A stretch of DNA of 64,000 bases from CAVLDP01 sp963661945 (GTDB lineage: Bacteria; Bacillota; Clostridia; Lachnospirales; Lachnospiraceae), in assembly GCA_963661945.1 (NCBI GenBank), contig CAVLDP010000006.1, forward strand, positions 10,626-74,625, in the 5' to 3' direction. The notes beneath the pieces were generated by a model that had not been told where the DNA came from, made no database searches, and saw only the letters and a program-made list of their open reading frames with translations. This document shows positions 61,623-64,000 of this stretch, piece after piece. Each line of letters opens with the position of its first letter. Position 1 is the stretch's first letter. Made by a program: the position numbers and the translations under genes.

Positions 61623-62387
61623 CTATAACCCCAGTTCCTCTCTCATCTTGGCAAAAAGCAATCTCGTCTCCTCAACTCTTGAATCAAACCTAGCAAGTTC
61701 CGCTAAATACCCCGCTTCCCGAGCGATTTGCTGGCTGGTCGGATACACCAGTTCAAAGTAGAGGCTTAGGTAACCTACTACATTGTCGATTGGAGTCTTC
61801 TTCAGCGAACGAAGTACAGCGTGATGTTCCATAAAAGCCTGATAGACTTCCGGTGTGATCTCAGAGGTATAGAAATCCTCTTCTGGAATGTTATGTATCT
61901 CAGAAAGAGGCGTTTCCAAATTCACTCTGAAGATATCTAATTTATCTGCATCGCGAAGAATGTCACAGAAGGTCTTCTCCCGCGGAGACAATTCATCCGG
62001 ATATCGATATGCCGAATGCCAATAAATTGCTGTGTAAATATCATGGTCAAAAGAGGCATCTGGATAGAACTGCCGCACTAATGGTGTGTCGGAATCATAC
62101 AATATCTGGCAGGATAAATGAGCATGATCTACTGACTCGGCATCAATGAAAGTATTAAACAAAGTCACCTGCTCAAAACGGCCTATATCGTGAAGCATGC
62201 CGCAAAGCCAGGCAATCAAGGTCTCCTCCTCCGAAAGACCTTCTGCTCTCGCAATTTCCTCACAAAGCTTCGCTACCTTATATGTATGCTTGGCTTTCAA
62301 CGCAATCTTTTGATCACTCATATCATAATTACTTGTATACCTTGCAAAGCTTTCCTCTGCCCTATTCTTAATCTCCTCTGTTGTCAT
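61623..62387 (-). CDS. HD-domain phosphohydrolase
   Basis: 254 residues with HD motifs: an early H in AKHTYKVAKLC, then GMLHDIGRFEQ (HD pair) and DADKLDIFRVN toward the middle. The family hydrolyses nucleotides or phosphodiesters; the substrate cannot be told. An upstream in-frame start at 62432 overlaps the phosphatase gene, while AGAGGTGG precedes the ATG at 62387. It follows the histidine phosphatase gene by 28 bases and is probably co-transcribed with it. Confidence 0.85.
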   Translation of the reverse strand: MTTEEIKNRAEESFARYTSNYDMSDQKIALKAKHTYKVAKLCEEIARAEGLSEEETLIAWLCGMLHDIGRFEQVTLFNTFIDAESVDHAHLSCQILYDSDTPLVRQFYPDASFDHDIYTAIYWHSAYRYPDELSPREKTFCDILRDADKLDIFRVNLETPLSEIHNIPEEDFYTSEITPEVYQAFMEHHAVLRSLKKTPIDNVVGYLSLYFELVYPTSQQIAREAGYLAELARFDSRVEETRLLFAKMREELGL

Positions 62388-62415
62388 ACAAACAGCCACC
62401 TCTCGTATCATAATC

Positions 62416-62961
62416 CTAGTCCCTATATTCAAACTCTGTCAGGCTACAATTCTTCACACCATAAGAAGCATACTCCTCGTTGGTCATATCCTGAAAATAT
62501 GATGCCACAACTCTGGCAATGCCATTATGGGCCACAAGGATGTAGGTCTTGTCATCCGCCTTTAGCTCATCTAATACATTATAGATGCGCTGAGCCAGCT
62601 GAAACATGCTCTCACCATCCTCAAAGTGATCTAAAAAGCATCTTTTAGCAGCCTGAAAATCTGCAGAATTGCGAGGAGATGTGCCCTCCCACTTGCCAAA
62701 ATTCTGCTCAATAATGCGGGGCTCCACCTGACACGGCACCCCTGTCACTTCAGATATGTGTCTGGCAGTCTCAGCCGCACGCACAAGTGGTGAGCAAAGT
62801 ATCAAATCTGCCTGTATGCCGGCATCTAAAACCGCCTGACCTGTAGCAATAGCCTGCTCGTGTCCACGATTAGTAAGTGGAATATCTGTACTGCCACAAA
62901 CCTTGTCCTCAACATTCCACTGGCTTTCGCCGTGTCGCACAAAATATATTTTCTTGCCCAT
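62416..62961 (-). CDS. Histidine phosphatase family protein (phosphoglycerate mutase-like)
   Basis: 181 residues. The catalytic RHGESQWN motif (H10) is at the N-terminus, with LCSPLVRAAETA in the middle and the second histidine in VAHNGIARV. Members include cofactor-dependent mutases, alpha-ribazole phosphatase (CobC) and broad phosphatases; at this length a phosphatase is likelier than a mutase. A good AAAGGAGATGA ribosome site precedes the ATG. Confidence 0.9.
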   Translation of the reverse strand: MGKKIYFVRHGESQWNVEDKVCGSTDIPLTNRGHEQAIATGQAVLDAGIQADLILCSPLVRAAETARHISEVTGVPCQVEPRIIEQNFGKWEGTSPRNSADFQAAKRCFLDHFEDGESMFQLAQRIYNVLDELKADDKTYILVAHNGIARVVASYFQDMTNEEYASYGVKNCSLTEFEYRD

Positions 62962-63028
62962 AAATGAATCATCTCCTTTGGCCCATGCTATGGCTCTATC
63001 GCCCGTGTGGCTCTAATTGATATATATA

Positions 63029-63034
63029 ATTATA
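63029..63034 (-). promoter_or_regulatory. Putative promoter of the histidine phosphatase-HD unit
   Basis: TATAAT on the minus strand in GGGGTATAATTATA, with a weak TTTATC 17 bases upstream (63052-63057). The leader is about 60 bases. Confidence 0.45.
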
Positions 63035-63071
63035 CCCCATTAAAAAACTTTGATAAATTTCAAAATTTCTA

Positions 63072-63100
63072 TTGACGAACGCCTCCTACTTTGTTACTAT
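63072..63100 (+). promoter_or_regulatory. Sigma-A promoter of tRNA-Leu(AAG)
   Basis: TTGACG (63072-63077), 17 bases, TACTAT (63095-63100). An overlapping TATAAT (63098-63103) has a 20-base spacing. Confidence 0.6.
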
Positions 63101-63131
63101 AATCAAGTCGTCGCGAGATGACATCATAAAT

Positions 63132-63215
63132 GCGGAAGTGTCGGAACTGGCAGACGAGCAAGACTAAGGATCTTGTGGCAGCAATGTCGTGTGGGTTCAA
63201 GTCCCATCTTCCGCA
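63132..63215 (+). tRNA. tRNA-Leu (anticodon AAG)
   Basis: 84 nt class II tRNA. Acceptor GCGGAAG/CTTCCGC with discriminator A. D-arm CGGAACTGGCAGACG. Anticodon stem CAAGA/TCTTG with loop CTAAGGA, so the anticodon at 63166-63168 is AAG (codon CUU). It has a long variable arm and T-loop TTCAAGT. A34 would need deamination to inosine by a TadA-type enzyme to read CUC/CUA. CCA is not encoded. Confidence 0.93.
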
Positions 63216-63230
63216 TTATTTTTTATCGGA

Positions 63231-63270
63231 AAGCCTTGAGAATTAATAATTCTCAAGGCTTTTTGTTTTT
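63231..63270 (+). terminator. Terminator after tRNA-Leu(AAG)
   Basis: A fourteen-base-pair perfect stem AAGCCTTGAGAATT (63231-63244 with 63248-63261, three-base loop) then TTTTTGTTTTTT. Confidence 0.92.
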
Positions 63271-63285
63271 TCAGTGATCATCTAG

Positions 63286-63417
63286 CCCGATCTGCTTCAC
63301 AAGGCATTACTACTTAGCTTCTTATTGCAAGCCTTATTTATGAATGGAGATCATCTAAATCAAGCTGGAGCCAAAGAATTTAGTGATATACTTATAAAGG
63401 AAGTTATGGAAAAATAG
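63286..63417 (+). pseudogene. Relic of an SGNH/GDSL-type hydrolase gene (C-terminal tail)
   Basis: An open stretch ends MNGDHLNQAGAKEFSDILIK plus five residues before a TAG at 63415. The D-HLN-x2-GA pattern is the usual C-terminal block with the catalytic Asp and His of SGNH/GDSL hydrolases and acyltransferases. Only the tail is left; no start with a ribosome site precedes it and an in-frame TAG closes the frame at 63283. It lies right after a tRNA gene, a common integration and deletion point. Confidence 0.45.
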
Positions 63418-63446
63418 AGTTTACCCAAGAGCGAAAGGACCTTACT

Positions 63447-63935
63447 ATGGATAACAACGCACTTATAGAAGCAATGATATCTTATTATACCGGTGACCCA
63501 AAGCGCATTCAGCACTTTCTCAAGGTGTATGAATTTGCCAAGATTATTGGTGAGGAAACTGGGCTAGATGAAGAAAGACAACACATCTTAGAAACTGCGG
63601 CCATCGTTCATGATATTGGCATCAAAGTCGCAGAGGAAAAATATGGAAACTGTGCTGGCCCATTGCAGGAAAAGGAAGGACCTGTCGTAGCAGGACCTAT
63701 GCTAGAAGAACTAGGCTACGACAAGGAGATTATCGATCGCGTATGCTATCTGGTAGGACATCATCACACTTATACAGATATTGATGGCGATGATTACCAG
63801 ATTCTCGTAGAAGCGGATTTTCTCGTGAATCTATTCGAAGATAACGCCAATATGGATGCAATACAAAATGCCTATGACAGGATTTTCCGGACAGAGGCTG
63901 GCAAGAAAATTTGCATAGATATGTTCGGAATATAG
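63447..63935 (+). CDS. Small HD-domain hydrolase
   Basis: 162 residues. Metal-binding His/Asp are visible: H23, H55-D56 in AAIVHDIGIK, and a HHH cluster (GHHHTYTD, about 104-111), with D in ILVEADFLVN. This is a compact HD phosphohydrolase like those grouped as HD-domain proteins of unknown substrate. AAAGGA lies seven bases before the ATG. It is a single gene closed by a terminator. It is unrelated in sequence length and pattern to the HD gene at 61623-62387. Confidence 0.85.
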   Translation: MDNNALIEAMISYYTGDPKRIQHFLKVYEFAKIIGEETGLDEERQHILETAAIVHDIGIKVAEEKYGNCAGPLQEKEGPVVAGPMLEELGYDKEIIDRVCYLVGHHHTYTDIDGDDYQILVEADFLVNLFEDNANMDAIQNAYDRIFRTEAGKKICIDMFGI

Positions 63936-63949
63936 CACTACATAGAAAA

Positions 63950-63984
63950 AATGCTAAGAGCCACTTGCTCTTAGCATTTTTATT
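63950..63984 (+). terminator. Terminator after the small HD gene
   Basis: A twelve-base-pair perfect stem AATGCTAAGAGC (63950-63961 with 63967-63978, five-base loop) then TTTTTATTT. Confidence 0.9.
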
Positions 63985-64000
63985 TATTCCATCATGCTCT

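Overview
The window looks like chromosome of a Gram-positive anaerobe of the class Clostridia, most probably a Lachnospiraceae-type gut or oral bacterium (Roseburia/Lachnospira/Butyrivibrio-like). The reasons are: pyruvate phosphate dikinase, a MecA-like adaptor, the PrkC/PrpC pair, the XpaC-TelA pair, the TGS-domain uridine-kinase-like protein, PyrBI with a zinc regulatory subunit, a meso-DAP type MurE, strong GGAGG ribosome sites, and sigma-A promoters with TRTG-extended -10 boxes. A soluble chemotaxis receptor and two sigma-28-type promoters suggest that the organism is motile. The sequence is a draft scaffold: ten Ns at 58522-58531 mark a contig join, so the adjacency of the last 5.5 kb is not proven.

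Layout. Nearly everything is on the minus strand, so operons read right to left. 1-3.6 kb: the 3' part of an unknown gene, RNase P RNA, a PatB-like C-S lyase, a NifX-FKBP fusion and stand-alone trpD. 3.6-14.2 kb: ppdK, then glyQS with a membrane protein, then mscS-M16 protease-era-recO. 14.2-21.9 kb: an amino acid operon leuB-ilvD-ilvB-serC-serA, then a HAD phosphatase. 22-30.2 kb: small or regulatory genes (a 92-aa orphan, mecA, efp, rpiB, a 130-aa orphan with a perfect sigma-28 promoter, nrdR, ychF), two tRNA genes, a transglycosylase without a signal peptide, and a FIST-sensor/soluble-MCP pair.

30.2-45.4 kb is a long housekeeping run read from murE: murE-priA-def-fmt-Zn protease-rsmB-rlmN-prpC-prkC-rsgA-rpe-thiN-udk-cobO-larE. 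It joins cell-wall synthesis, replication restart, N-terminal formyl handling, rRNA methylation, Ser/Thr phosphorylation signalling and ribosome maturation, mostly with 1-7 nt overlaps. pyrBI runs the other way (45.5-46.9 kb) and meets a DnaJ-like/DUF5685/zinc-ribbon membrane trio at a bidirectional terminator. 49-58.5 kb holds dgt-dnaG-rpoD-trmK (the macromolecular-synthesis operon), a terminator, then nif3-TGS kinase-xpaC-telA.

58.5-61.6 kb, beyond the assembly gap, is the most accessory-looking part and is locally AT-rich. It is a four-gene operon: an HTH protein, a HipA-like kinase, a U32-like Cys-rich protein and a membrane protein. It is read from a promoter buried in a perfect 12-bp inverted repeat. 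The window ends with an HD hydrolase, a histidine phosphatase, a tRNA-Leu with the unusual anticodon AAG, the tail of a broken SGNH-like hydrolase gene, and a second HD-domain gene.
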